Positions 1-12,774 of a stretch of DNA of 64,000 nt are shown in pieces. Position 1 is the stretch's first letter. Each line of letters starts with the position of its first letter. The translations under genes and the position numbers were made by a program. A model generated the notes under the pieces. The model was not told the origin of the DNA. It made no database searches and saw nothing but the letters and a program-made list of their open reading frames with translations. The DNA comes from Dillenia suffruticosa (Eukaryota > Streptophyta > Magnoliopsida > Dilleniales > Dilleniaceae), in the NCBI GenBank assembly GCA_033439265.1, contig JAVTVX010000031.1, forward strand, positions 19,822,001 to 19,886,000, given 5' to 3'.

Positions 1-93
1 AATGAAGATTCATTAGCTGCCAAAACTTCTATGTTATTTTATTTTATTTTATTTTGTTTCTTTTTTTTGGGGGGGTGGGTGGGGTTTACTCAC

Positions 94-3000
94 CTGGCAA
101 TCCATTCTATCTGTAATCCCCCCATGTCCAGGAATACTATCACCAAAATCCTGTGCAAAGTTCAACAGAAGAGAATTAGTTTAACATTCTGAAAGCCTCG
201 TCCTCTATTTTATAGTCAACTAGGACTTCGATGAAGAATGACAATAGCTTACCTTGATTTTAAAAGCTCTTTTAAAACCACTTGCAAAAAAGCCTCCAAA
301 AGGAGCTATTATTGAGGCAAATAGACCAAGCCATAAAGCATGCCACTGCACTAGAAAAATAGAGAAGTCCCTCCAGGGAAGCTGTACAAGAGAATAATTT
401 AATGAAACAGAAACAAAAAATTAAAAAGAACCATGATTGGAAACAAGATATGAGATATCAGTTCAATAGGCTGCAACCTTGAATCTAGATTTACAATGCT
501 ACACACAAGTCGGACAATTTTCACATCACTACCATATGAGAAATTAAAATAGGTAGACAATGAAAAGAAAAGGGATAAAGGAAAAAGTAGCAGCAGAATT
601 TGAAAGCTTTCACATACAGCAACAACATAGAATTCTTTAAAGAAATAAAGAATATGGCACTAAGACGTATCAACAAAAAGACTAATGAAGTGCAGATCAA
701 TTAGAGTTAAATAAACTGCACACATGTTGTGTCCCCTATTTGTGTATGTTAACTAGTTCTCAGTGAATTAGAATGGTAACAGAAAATCAGAGTTTTAATG
801 ACTGACATAGCGACATGCCACATATACTGCCTTCAATATATAATTTTCAATCATATAACGTTCAAACACTAAAAATTATGCTCCAGCACATAGATCTGGT
901 GCCTAACAGGGGGCTTGGTGCATCGGTAGGAGATAGCTCCACTGTGACCAAAGATCATGCATTGACATCACAAAAACTGCCTCTACATTAAGAAGGCTGT
1001 GTGAATATTATGCTTCCCAGAACCAGAACCCACAAGATGCAACTTATTTATAATTGATATCCTAACCCGAATGCAGAAGGCTGTGAATATCTGACCCACC
1101 CTAGACCCAACAGAAGCCTCATGTAACATGCAGCCTTTTCCACAACTTTAATATTCTAACTAGGAGGTTCACTACAACTATCTTGAAAACAGGTAATCCA
1201 TTCCATGTCAGTTCCATGCTCATTAACTAACCTCCTTTCATGGTGACATCAAATACTTTTACTGAGGCAGGCATGGCAACCTGCGTATGTTTTCATTGTT
1301 CAAAAAGCTAGTGATCACTCGTTTTTGTCAAATAAGCCCACTGTTAGTCCCCACATAAACATAGAAACAATAAGATAAATCTCAGGCTGCCACGAAGTAC
1401 AGGGATGACCAATTTGATTCTTTTACCATGAAATGAAAATATGGTACACTTTGCAGCAGTGCAAACATAAGCTAAGTTATCACTCACAAAGACTAATTTC
1501 ATTCAATATCTTCTAACTCACCCATTGAGGAACCCATCTGGGTAAACTCATAGTCTCTGGCTTAAACAGTGGACCAGGATCACAATGAAGCCATCCAGTT
1601 GATAAATCCTGCACAATTTATCACCAGTGAGTTGCTAAACAAGTACATATGACATTGGATATAGCAGTAGGGTGCCTGTTTTATGGAGTAAGATTTACCT
1701 TCCTGGGACATGTTAGCCACTGAAAACGACCCATGAAATTTGCTAGCTGCAGAGGCAAGTGTGCACATATTTATCACAATAGATACCCACTTAATCAAGA
1801 GCAAAATATCACAAATTCATCCAAATTTTACCTAGTAAAATAAATGGTAAGCACTTTTAGACCAGAAGGTAAAACAACATGCAAAAAAAGATTAAAGGAA
1901 GTATCCATCCAGCCATCGCACAAATAGAGTGGCTGCACCAAGCAGTCAAAGAGAAAATGAACTACAGATGTTGAGTTGATCAAACTCTAGTAAAGAAACA
2001 TTTTCTTAAGCTATAATATTCAGTTGAACTGCCCACTGTATTGCCAACAGCCATTGGAAAAATAAAACATATGGATTGATCACAACAAACAAAAGAACAG
2101 ATTTTCAGCCTAATCTTAACAAAAATACAGTCACAAAATCCTGAGCATGCACATGCTACATTATGCAAGCACATAAAGAACTTTACTAATGACAGATAAT
2201 GAGAATGGGTTATTAGAAAAGAAAAAAGCGCTACTCAAACCCACATTAGTCAAACTAAGCAGGGCTTGATACAATATCATTCTCCCTACGCTAATAGAGT
2301 CCAATCAGAGCAAGAAATAGACACAGAAATCATTGCCCCAGTTCTTTGGTTTGGAGGTTCCAGAATGTTGGCTGTGGATTTCTAACAAAGGAAAGCCTCT
2401 TTATTTTATGGCATTTGATTGAATGAAGTTTTATGCTCCTAACATTGGTAAATACGCATGCATAAACACATGCACCAAATGAACTCATGCATACAGCATG
2501 TATGTACATGGGTATAAAAGCTATACAGAAATTGCATAATACAAGCCATCATGAAAAAGGAGTATAGATGGTGCTCACCATGAATGCAGATATCATAGTT
2601 GTGATAGAGGCTCCAATAAAACCCTCCCACGTTTTCTTTGGAGACAACTTGATCAAAGGGGTTCTTCCAAAGAAGAAACCGAAGATATAAGCAGCAATGT
2701 CATTGATAACAATTAGTGATGCAGGAAGAAGAAACCTACATTAGCATCAGAAGAACGTCAAGATATACAAAGAAAAAGCTTCTATGCTCCAGCTACTCGG
2801 GCATCCCAAACAAGTTTTCCTTTCAGTATGCAACTCTATGTGGCTTCATTTCTTTCCAAAATAATTCATTCAAGGCGACCAAAAGGTTAAAAGAATAGTA
2901 CACCAAATAAAATCATGTCAAACCTTTCCAGGTTCACTAATCAATTCTGCCAATTATTAGTCATAGATTTTAACACCTAATCCAAGTTGTGAAAATAAGA

Positions 3001-5492
3001 GGGGTCCTCTGCATGATGCACATGCACCTACTCTAGTTATCACTAATAGCCATAGAAGGCAATACCAAGTGCTGAATACAGTAGTTAAAAGCGAAAAGCG
3101 CAAAAAAGCGACAGACCCTCCTAGGGCTTAAGCGCAAAGCGCAAGCGAAGTGCATGCTTTTTCATATAAAGTGCAGTTAAGGTACAAAATCATAATATAT
3201 ATTTATATATACAATAATTGCAAATGTAATATGTTATAACATTAAAACATACATAACAACCAAAGTTTTTAATGACAACAAAATGCAAATACACCAAATA
3301 AGTTTATATAAGAGGTATAGAACAACAGGTAAAAGATAAAATAAAATGAAAAAAGAAAGAAAGAAAAGGCAATAAAAGATGATGAAACTCCTGATTATTA
3401 ATTATCTTCTTCTTCCTCCAGAACAACACAAACGAAAATTGCTTTCATCTTCAGCAGCACAGCAACACATTCAGGCAGATAGGAAGTGGACGTGCAGGCA
3501 GGCAGAAGAAATAAAAAAAAAAAAAAGAAGAACAAGAAGACGACAGAAACATGATGACGGAGCAGAAGAAGAAAAAAGAAATGAACAGAGGAAGAGGAAG
3601 AGGAAGAGGATAGAGAAGCTGAAGATGAAGGCAAGAAGAGGAAGAGGAGAGAAAGATATGCAAAAAAAAACAAAGCAGAAAGGGAAGAACAGAAGAAGAG
3701 GAAGTGAACAGAAGGAGCAGAAGGAGACTGATGATAAAGCATTGTTTTTTCTAGCTTTGTTCTTTATGCGCTTTTTACCGCTTCAGCATGCTTCAATTGC
3801 GCTTCTTCATATACGCTGTGCTTCACTCGAAAAAAGCCCAACGCCTGCGCTTCGCTGCGCTTTGCGCTTTAAGCATGCTTTTAACTACTATGGTGCTGAA
3901 ACTGAAAATTTGAGAAATTAAACAGTATTTCCACAAGAAAATGATGGTTACGCGTCCTTTTAACCAACATTATTGATCACTACCTTTCTTTTGTGAAGCT
4001 TATACCAGGAAGAGCAAGATCAGAGAAGAAAATAAAATTCAAGAGAACATCAATTATCACTATTACTAGGTGCAAAAGGCCATCTCCCCAACATAATATG
4101 AGGAGAATATCCTGCCCATACTTCTGCATGAAATGTGGCTTCCATAACTTAGCCCTATTACAAACACCACCAAGCGCGCTGAACTACAAAATGCTACCAA
4201 AATGAATGCCGATGCGAACACATTCGATATCATGAATAATAGCAGGAACGAGATCTCAATGGCAAACACGTAACATTTAAAAGAGATGGCTAAAACACAA
4301 AAAAATAATAATAAATAAATAAAAAAAAAAAATTATGGATGTGTTTGTATGCTGGATTACCAGAAGATTCCTTCAAAGATGTTAGCTACAGTGAAGGATG
4401 ACTGTGTAAACACCACAATTAAAATCATGTGTGTCCATGCATACTGGCCAAATTGGTACTTGTACATCTTCTTCTTCAAAGTTAGGATGAACCACATGAA
4501 TCCTGAATTCAAACAACAAAAACTCACTTCAGCAGTTTAATCAAATGTGTAATTAATTAAAAAAAAAAAATCGCCCTATGAAGAATATTGATCAACAACT
4601 AAAACAGAATACAAATTCATGATGGAAGAACAAAAATAAACTGCACTATATAACGTGACTGCTTCATGATACAGGACTTAGATTCTGAAGTTAGCAATGT
4701 TAAATACTTCCCAATCAAAAGTATAGTTCTTTGGGTAAAAAAAAAAGACACGTTTAAAGACAAACATAGCATATGAACCAACCTGCAATGTACAGGAAAT
4801 AACAGGTAACCATGTGATACTTAATAAAGCTGCTCACAAGCTGATACAAGACTTTGTCTGAAGTAACAGTATTGACCAGCCGCTGACTTAGAATCCGCCC
4901 ATAAACAAATAGCATTGCAGTGAAAAAGAAATGCCTGAAATGAAACCAAGGCTCAGAGCCATCATTAAGAATCTGAGAGATTTATCATGCTCATTGAAAA
5001 ATAATAATTTTCCCAATGGAGATGGCGCAGAAGGGTGTTATAATCACAGATTTAATTTATTTACCAATTCAATAGTCTGAATCCTGGCAGACGCCTATCT
5101 TCATGTGCTTTCCTTAGTAAATTAAAAAGTTCTTTTGCCATAAAGATTTGTATGATAACTACCATAGCACAAATATACAGATGGCCCATGTAAATAATCA
5201 ACGCAAAGCCTCCGATCATCCAAAGAGATGAGTATAAACGGATCCACATGGACTTATATTTGTTTCGATCATCAACAAGTAAATGGCCTCCATTTTCTTT
5301 AGAAGCATCAAATGAAACCTGAAACCCAATAAACAGTTTCAAAACCTTATCAATAAAAAGATTCAATCTGTGTAGTCTTTTCTTAAACACAATAGACAAC
5401 ATTTTTTATTAGAGTACCTCACTCGAGCGCTTACGGTGCCGAATCCGTCCTGTTGGTCCCAGTGGGCCACTAGTGTTGTGGTCTTTCTGCAT
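94..5492 (-). CDS. CDS1: Phosphatidate cytidylyltransferase (CDP-diacylglycerol synthase), 3' partial
   Basis: Makes CDP-diacylglycerol from phosphatidate and CTP, the entry to phosphatidylinositol and phosphatidylglycerol synthesis in the ER. Nine coding exons on the minus strand: 5492-5418, 5318-5065, 4934-4783, 4502-4361, 2735-2579, 1746-1699, 1608-1522, 381-253, 150-94. All are bounded by AG/GT and join in phase, giving 367 codons (my memory of the Arabidopsis protein is about 421), so roughly the last 50 residues lie left of base 1. Diagnostic stretches include [30 protein letters not shown] and [17 protein letters not shown]. The family signature is split over the last two visible exons: FKRAFKIK, then [18 protein letters not shown] with its conserved HGG and DRMD. 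Several hydrophobic segments fit a polytopic membrane enzyme. The start ATG at 5492 follows a leader exon beginning about 5555, so the N-terminus is short and basic-rich (RIRHRKRSS). Symbol given by family; which paralogue is not resolved. Confidence 0.95.
900..1060 (+). repeat. Degenerate Au-type SINE in an intron of the CDP-DAG synthase gene
   Basis: The stretch reads GGGGGCTTGGTGCATCGG, then ACTGTGACCAAAGATCATG, then CTGCCTCTACATTAAGAAGG and GCTTCCCAGAACC. The order and content match what I remember of plant Au SINEs: a TGTGACC block near the B box, a GCCTC...AAGGCTG block and a TTCCCC-GACC block, all decayed. It sits in the intron between the exons at 1608-1522 and 381-253. It is old and its edges are uncertain. 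Confidence 0.45.
3077..3892. mobile_element. Non-autonomous hAT-type DNA transposon (816 bp) with 8-bp target duplication
   Basis: An exact 8-bp direct repeat GTGCTGAA flanks the element at 3069-3076 and 3893-3900. The ends are inverted repeats: the left begins TACAGTAGTTAAAAGCG, the right end read backwards begins CATAGTAGTTAAAAGC. Subterminal zones carry many AAGCGC/GCGCTT words in opposite orientation (about 3088-3175 and 3768-3875). The middle is purine-rich (AGAAGAAG) and encodes no transposase. An 8-bp duplication with short inverted ends and subterminal repeats is the hAT pattern. It lies in the intron between the exons at 4502-4361 and 2735-2579, in sense-neutral position away from splice sites. 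Confidence 0.85.
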
Positions 5493-7195
5493 TTTCTCTT
5501 CTATTTAACTGTGATTGAATTGATCAGAAATATCCAGTTTGATGTGTAGAGAAACCTGAGAAACAAGCAAATGAAAGAAGTTAATCCCAAACACCATAAC
5601 TAGATTCAGATTAAAAAGGAAAAGGAAGAAAAAAAGGCAGCCAGAGGAGATAATAAACAGGCAAACACTGATAAATTGTGCAACTAAAACGAAATTTAGA
5701 GAATGAGATTAAATGCATTAATGGCACAAATTTTCAGCAAGAAAACCACATTCAATTTTGATCAGCTGACTTGTCCCTTCAAGATACACAAAATTCATTT
5801 TCGTGAGTAATATAAAAACCATTGACGTCAGGTAGAAAAGTAAGGGAGCAAAACCATATGACGAATGATGGTCCTCAATTCCAATTGCTCATCCACCCCC
5901 TTGAAACTCAATGCAAAAATCAATGAGGTATAACTTCATCAATCAATTGCATGTAGTCATCAAACACAAAACAGGACCTTTTTTTTTGGGGGGGGGGGGA
6001 TGGTACCCTATACACCATGCTTTCTGATTTCATCATACTCAAGTGAGCTTTTTCCAATAACTTAGTTCATCTACAAACTTCATTATAAATATTACATAAT
6101 CTATATGGTTGAGTTTCCCTACCAGGTATCACTATTTTTATTTATGCAGCTTAAGCAATGGCCATTCAGCTTTTCAACATAACTTTCACCTCTAATGCAG
6201 CATTTCAAAGCTATCAAATGTGACATGCAAATATCGGTTTGCACAAAGGGTAGAAAAACAGCATCGGCTTTTGATTCTGTAAAGAAAGATAGTTTCTGGG
6301 TTTAGAAAGAAGTGACATAACATGAGCTGGGCTTAAAAGACAAAGGGAATGCAAATCCTAAAGTCTAGTCCTCAATGATAGATAACTAATCCGATCTTTA
6401 TTGAACCCTTTACCTCAATTACAATTTTATAAAAAAGCTTAAAGGAATTATTGGTGGCAGCCATTTTATGCAACTGTGACAAAGTTACATTTATTGTCAA
6501 ACAACATTCATAGAAACACCTTATGAAGCATAGATTAACCAATACAAGCCATTAACAGGAATATTATTTTTACTAAAAATAGAGAAGATTACCCTATTTG
6601 AACAGACCGCAAATTTGATGACAGAAGCTAATGAGCATTCCTGAACAGCTCTCTAATTAGAACACCAATAGCTCCATTCAACACTACTCTCAAAACCCAA
6701 GACAACTGCACATGAAAGAAGAATAATCAAAACAGTGATAATAAAACCCTAAGAATTGGAGCCATTTCAGAGAAACATATATCGTAACTTTTAGAGCTAT
6801 CCAAACATTTTAACCACACATACAATTTCCCCACCACAATTATTTATAAACAATATTTCCAATTCTGAAGCAGAATTCAAGTCTTGGACAAAAGAAACAA
6901 AGAAAAAAAAGGCCCTATCAAGAGTTCACAGAATCAGAAACAACTCAATACTCCATTCAAAATCAAAAACCGATTCTCAAGACCCTGAGATTACCACAAA
7001 TAAAGACATTTCAGAGATACGTATAATGCGAATTTCAAGAAGTAATCTGACCGAACAAATACGCACAAATGCAGCCAAGAAAAAACACCTTATCACTCCT
7101 GAAATAGATTTCAAAATTTGGAATTAATATATGTATATATCAACATTCCACATCTCTCCGGACCCAAATATTAACAACCCCAGAAGAAGAAAACC

Positions 7196-7237
<42 letters not shown>

Positions 7238-7690
7238 GAGACGTAACAGTATATTGTCATTTCTGAATGAGAATTCAAGATTAGGAATCAACATTCACAA
7301 ATTAGAAAAATAAAATTTCAAAACCCTAGAATGACTGGAAAAGAAGCGATATGAAACGAGAACATGAACATGGAGACTGCAAAACCCTAGGAGTTAAAAG
7401 ACAAACACGTCCAAAGAAACATAAAAACACGCGATTCCGAGGAGTAATGAGTGAAAGAGACGAACATGCAAAGGCAGAAAAGATTAGCATGTCAAGAAGA
7501 AAGAACGCAAAGGAAACTGTAAAAGGGTTCCGCCAGTGGAATTCGAATCAGAGACGCCGGAAATATAAATCAAACAAGAAATCGTTCACAAGTAAAAATG
7601 GAGAGAGAGAGAACCTGGAAGAACCTGTTGGCGTAGAACAGAGATAGAGAGAAGGGGGAGTGGAATGTTCGAAAACTCACGAAGGGGAGG
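5493..7690 (-). other. 5' leader of the CDP-DAG synthase gene with a leader intron of about 2 kb
   Basis: Directly upstream of the ATG, an untranslated exon runs from 5493 to about 5555, where a clean acceptor (TTTCTCAG) is seen on the minus strand. Two possible donors (CCAACAG/GTTCTT and CTTCCAG/GTTCTC) lie near 7614-7625. The implied intron is AT-rich, contains CT/CA microsatellites near 7195-7240 and has no credible reading frame. Leader introns are common in plant housekeeping genes. The transcription start is not visible; about 7650-7700 is a guess from the change to very AT-rich DNA. Confidence 0.55.
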
Positions 7691-7754
7691 GATAAAGGGC
7701 GGTGGAATGAAGCAATCGCATTTCTCATATTTGCTTTTCGTATTATTTTTAGTT

Positions 7755-7925
7755 TGTCCAAAAAAATTAGAAACTAAGCTAATTAAAAAAATTTAAAACT
7801 AAGCTAATTAAAAAATTAGAAACTAAAATAATTAAAAAACTAGAAACTAAACTAATTAAAAAAATTAGAAACCAAATTAATTAAAAATTAGAAACTAAAA
7901 TAATTAAAAAATTAGAGAGGATTTC
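7755..7925. repeat. AT-rich minisatellite, unit about 23-24 bp
   Basis: Six to seven diverged head-to-tail copies of a unit close to AATTAAAAAATTAGAAACTAA, upstream of the CDP-DAG synthase gene. Copies differ by A-run length and single substitutions (aagct, aaaat, aaact, caaat). Confidence 0.8.
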
Positions 7926-10900
7926 AAGACTCCTTCATCTTAGGTTTAAAGTTTTGAGATTCCATAAAAAAAATATATGCATTTTAAACTAAACTAATTA
8001 AAATATTTTATATTTCTCACTTTTTTATGGAGGGTTTAGATTATATTTGAGATTATTGTAATTTTAATAAAAAAAAGTTTTTGATATAATAGTAATTTTA
8101 TTTTTTTAATAAAGAAATTTAATTTGTATATACAAATATCAATTATTTGAGTTAAAAATGTTGTAAAGGCAACAGGCTAAAGGGAACAAGCTACTTACTA
8201 AGGGGCTGGCCAGTCGAAGTTGAGCCCTTTTCCTTTGTAGCTTGAGCCTTGAGACGATACCACTAGTTACAATACAAACTTGGAAAGGGTATCAACTTCA
8301 GAATTGAGGGAGGCAATATGGGAGCTTAAAGTCATGTTTGGGACAGGTAGCATTTGAGATGGGCAAGTTCTAAAAGTCACAATTGTTTCTCTTTTATTAT
8401 TTTCTCAAAATTATTAACCGTTATCTTGTACTGTCTGATCCGACTTCACAACACGGGTTGTGCGGATGTCAAAGTTTCACTTGAAAGATGGAAGGCCCCT
8501 CATGGTAAGAACTTTAGGTTGTGGTCGTCGACTAGCATCAGGTCCATATTCGGAAAGCCTGACCTGCCATTGAACAACCCCATTAAGTCATGCATCAATT
8601 CGCACATTCTCTATTACCAGGAAGAAAAATCAGTACACTTCTACATCTATCCAGTCATTTTGATGATGCTCGGCAAATGTGAAAAGTAGGTTTAGGATGT
8701 TTGAAGTAGGCAGGAGTCAGGAAGGATTGCCATGCCTATATTATCACTATCTTAGCTACTTAGGTGATGGATTTAGAACTAAAGTTGATACATGAACTAG
8801 AAAGGCCAAGGAGTCCCAACAATCGAAGAGAGAAGGGCTAATTTAGTATATGCGCGACATACAACAAGACTAGGCATAAGAAAGGAACACTTGAAAGGCG
8901 TATGGGAAAAATTAATCACACCTACAAAAAAAAAAAAAAAAAAAAGAAAAATTACAGAACTAGCATAAAATGGATAACAAGCATACACAAAAACTTCTGC
9001 AAGTTGTTTGAGTTCACAGTCGCCATGGGTATATAATGCGCCAAGGAGAGCACATAACGGTAGAAATTTGGTCATTCAGTTAAAATGATTCAGTGGATTG
9101 GACTCGCAGAGTCACACGACAGAGGATTTCTTGGAGACCGCTGCAAATGTTCTTTGAAATTGGAAATCCATAAAAGATAGACTTAATGGCTTAACTTTGC
9201 AATGCAGGGAAATGCACAACAGAGCGTCATGAAGTATTCCCATTTTCATTTAGAACTCTACAGTAGTCGACCTTCAATGTGTTAGGAGACTAGTAAGAGC
9301 AACTTCTGTCAGACTATTAAGATCACAATATGACAAAAAATTGCCTTTCCATAAATTCCAAACATGATTGACTTTGGTTTGTGAATTCTTCTGTCATAAA
9401 CAGATTAGGGAACGGGGACAGTCAAGGAGTGGTTTTAAGCTATAAAATTAGTCTAGAACTCCATAGCAGAGACATAAGCGCATGCTTGATAAAGTACCGG
9501 TCAAAATCATTTGTTGCTATGGTGGACAGGTTTGATTGAGTAGAATATACTGCACCAAAACTTTAGAGACTGATGGTGTGCAAATCAAGAGTAATATGAA
9601 ACACTATGCATGTTCTTCCCATAAATGAAGACAAAAAGTAAGGGCAGGCAAAGACAATCCTTCTCTCGATTTGTTCTATGCAGTTCTTGCATGAGGAGTG
9701 CCCAAGAGACTCTGATTGTCTTGTCTGTTGCTGCCAGTTGTGGTTGGTTCTAGTTAGATATTTAGGACATAGACAAACCTACTTATACATGCATCACACG
9801 CATAGGAAGGACCATTAAAATTAGATTCAGGATCATTCTCTTCAAGAACCAAAAAATAGAAAGCACAAGTCGACAAAATAAATACTCATTAAATTCCTTA
9901 ATCCTGCAAGTGAGGAAGGATTCTTTCTTACCTGAGTTGACACATTTTTCTAGCTTAACAAATATAAGGCTGTCTTTGGTTTTGTCACCACTTGTTTGAG
10001 ACCGGGACAAAGTTGTGCTTCACTTAGAAATTCTTGGCTTGGCATCTCCTAAAGAAAAGGATGATCAGGGATAGAGTCATGGATGCATTTTTCATTATAT
10101 TTGGCTGATTTTCCGAAATTCATTTTGGGTCTTCCATTAGTGTATTGGGGAGGTGAAAGCCTCAGAATACACGATAGCGGTAAAAGGAAGTTGCTAGGAT
10201 TAATTATTATCAGAATATGTAATATATGAACTCAAATTGTTCAATAACAAGCTATCATAAGAGCAATAACGAAGGGGTCTAAGCAGAAATATATCAGATA
10301 TTGCTAGATGCTGCCGTTTAGTTCTCTAAGTATCTGGTTTTCCCAAGGTATACACATGTTTTGCAGATTCACTTTCCCTATTTTCCCTGCTTGTTGATTT
10401 AATTTGGGAAGCAAATCATTGGAATACACTTGGTTACTCCTCATGGTAATTACTGCACATCCAGTAACTGGTGACCTACGAAACATAAACTTTATATTTG
10501 AAGTGAAAGTAATGTTTATTTATTGCAACTGCCAAACAACATAGATTCCCAATCAAGGTGTTTATCAACCAAAAAGGACAAGAACTTATTTACCTAGATA
10601 ATCACCACCAGCATGCCTTCTATTCTATAACCTAAATATATATATTTTGTTGTCTCCCATCTGATTCTTCTATCCTACGAATATAAAACAGCCTTGATTT
10701 CCTCATCAATGCTTATCAAACTAGCGTTCAACCATGAGATGTCTAATGTTCTAGTAAGTAGACTGATTAAGGTACAAAAGCCTTTTTTATAGAATGATCC
10801 AATACAATTTGTCTAGACAGAAACCTAAATCACAGCCGTTATACAACTGCAAAAAATCCAAGGTAACATGACAATAATCTGATGCAAAGAACCGAAGTGA

Positions 10901-11102
10901 ATTTCCTCCTTTAACAGATGTAGTTTTGGATATGAGAAAATTATAATATGATGATATCTAGGTACTCGTGGGCACCCTCTCTCTTGGCATCTCCGCCTAG
11001 AATTCCATATATAATCCCCTTCAGAACATTAGTCCAAATCATTTTTTATAATGGTCTAACACACTTGATTTCCAGTCTTTGTTCATGCCCTTTTGAGGAT
11101 CC
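7926..11102. other. Intergenic region without a recognised gene
   Basis: AT-rich to 8150, then more balanced composition to about 10900. Short frames occur at 8354-8689 (+) and 9783-10010 (-), but they lack a start context, conserved motifs or splice partners and I do not accept them as genes. An A-run lies at 8924-8945. The balanced stretch could hold a promoter or leader intron of the next gene, or an old unrecognised transposon. Confidence 0.5.
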
Positions 11103-11610
11103 AATGGGAGCATATATTTGCAGGATGAGGCAAGTAAGTTCTAACCAACAGTCAAAAAAGGTTGGTTCTAAAGATCAGGACACTTGTCGAGGATCATTAA
11201 TCTTTGACACCATGATGCCATGCTGTTTGAAGCCAGAAAAGAAGAGCAGGGAGAGGAGGATGAACTCATCCAGGAAGAATGCCAGAAAGGCTAGGAAGTT
11301 GACCTTACAGGATTGGCTCATGGCTTCACCAGGAGCAAAACCTGACCATATCACTGAAGGAGAACTTCATGTTTTCAAACACAGCTCCAAAAGAATACAT
11401 CCATCTGGTAATCAAGTTCAAACCAATGTCCTTGAGACCTCAGTGAAGAATGATCAACAAGCTGAGGAAACCTTGAGTGCCGCTTCAATCTGTAGAAGCC
11501 AAAGTGGAAAATCAACGAAAAAGGTAAGCTTTAGGGTGCCTGTAGAGGCTGATATCATCGTTTTCCACTCATCTGATGGGATCTATGAAAGTGATGAAGG
11601 CTCCTTTTAA
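11103..11610 (+). CDS. Small plant protein of unknown function
   Basis: Encodes 169 residues from the chosen ATG (MGAYICRMRQ). The frame is open upstream to 10948, but that part (rich in aromatic and hydrophobic residues, poor start context) looks like non-coding DNA. Notable stretches are GSLIFDTMMPCCLK, a basic serine/arginine cluster (KKSRERRMNSSRKNARKARK), LTLQDWLMASPGAKPD, and a C-terminal KKVSFRVPVEADIIVFHSS. The blocks LTL.(D/E)WL..SPG and KKVSFR.P..ADI resemble a family of uncharacterised plant proteins as I remember it, which supports a real gene. There is no signal peptide, membrane segment or enzyme motif. The N-terminal MGxxxC could allow lipid modification, but this is speculation. 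An upstream exon cannot be excluded. Confidence 0.6.
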
Positions 11611-12774
11611 TTTTTCCATGTACAAATTATTGGCTTCACTTTTAAGTATTGGAGTGTAAGTTTGTTATGGTCATCTGATTTCTGCTTGCATTCTCTACTC
11701 CAATATCATTTCCATTTTCCCCGCAAATATTAGGAGTATTGCTCCCGCGTTTTAAAAAATAATTACATTTTCTTCCTACTAATGGAAGTAGAGCTGCAAC
11801 TTTTCTACCGCCTTCAAAATAAAATGCTAAACCATTTGCCTCTGTCAGCCTACAGCGAATTTGTAGCAGATCAAAGAAAAGCCAGATGTGCTGAATTGGA
11901 AGGATTGTCTTCTTCCATCCACCATCCAGCTGAAATTTGAAAACCTTCGATGCGTTCAAGTAGTGAGACAACAAAACAAACAGGAATCTATACAGTAGCA
12001 CCACGTCATGGCAGTGAGTTTGATCCTAAAATCGAACGATGAGTTACAACTTTATAATGAAAGATAGACTAGGGATGCTACACCCAGTTCAAGCACACAC
12101 AAGCCATAAATTATCATAATTACCAAAGCCCCCTAATTTGGGTTACCACCATCTCAAGTCATTCAAATTGAAGTCATTTAATTTGACAAGCAAAATTTAA
12201 TCAATTGTGCTCTAAAAAAGTCCAAATTTTCTCAAAGGAGGGCAGTTAACTAGGCTTCTAATGTGCTTTTTGGCAGCGGTCATCAATGACAATTCAATGC
12301 TTGTTTGAAATGCCACTGACATGTAGATCATGAAATATAACATTTCCCTTCTTTTTTTTCCTTCAACTAATGCAAAGAGTATATATACACCTGAAAACTA
12401 GAATAGCTTCCTGTACTAGAGGCAGATAAGTATACTCAACAGGCAAGTGACCACAATTTATTGGTGGCCCAGCCACTCCAGTCTTTTAGCACTCGCAGCT
12501 TTCTTTGCGTCTAGTGTGCGCAAGATAGAGAGAGCACAAGTTTTGGATGGTTAGTGACCACCTCTTTCAAACTTGTGGAGGAGGTTGCAAGTACTAAACA
12601 TCCATTGCTGTGACTAAGCTCCAACATATCTGGAAATTTGCATGACCTTTTCATTTAACCTTGTGCAAGTAAATTAAACAATCAAAGACTAATTATGCAA
12701 GGTCAGAAATTATTTTGCGAATATCCAAAAAAATATTCTCATTTTGAACAGTAGGTTTTCTGGAAATTAGCTAC

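Noticed and set aside
3379..3921. Lys/Arg-rich 180-codon frame in the CDP-DAG synthase intron
   Set aside because: It reads the AGAAGAAG core of the hAT element; the antisense frame is equally long and Ser/Phe-rich.
8354..8689. 111-codon plus-strand frame
   Set aside because: No conserved motif, signal or splice partner; probably chance in balanced-composition intergenic DNA.
10948..11102. Upstream extension of the small unknown protein
   Set aside because: Frame is open but composition and start context look non-coding, and the conserved part begins at MGAYIC.
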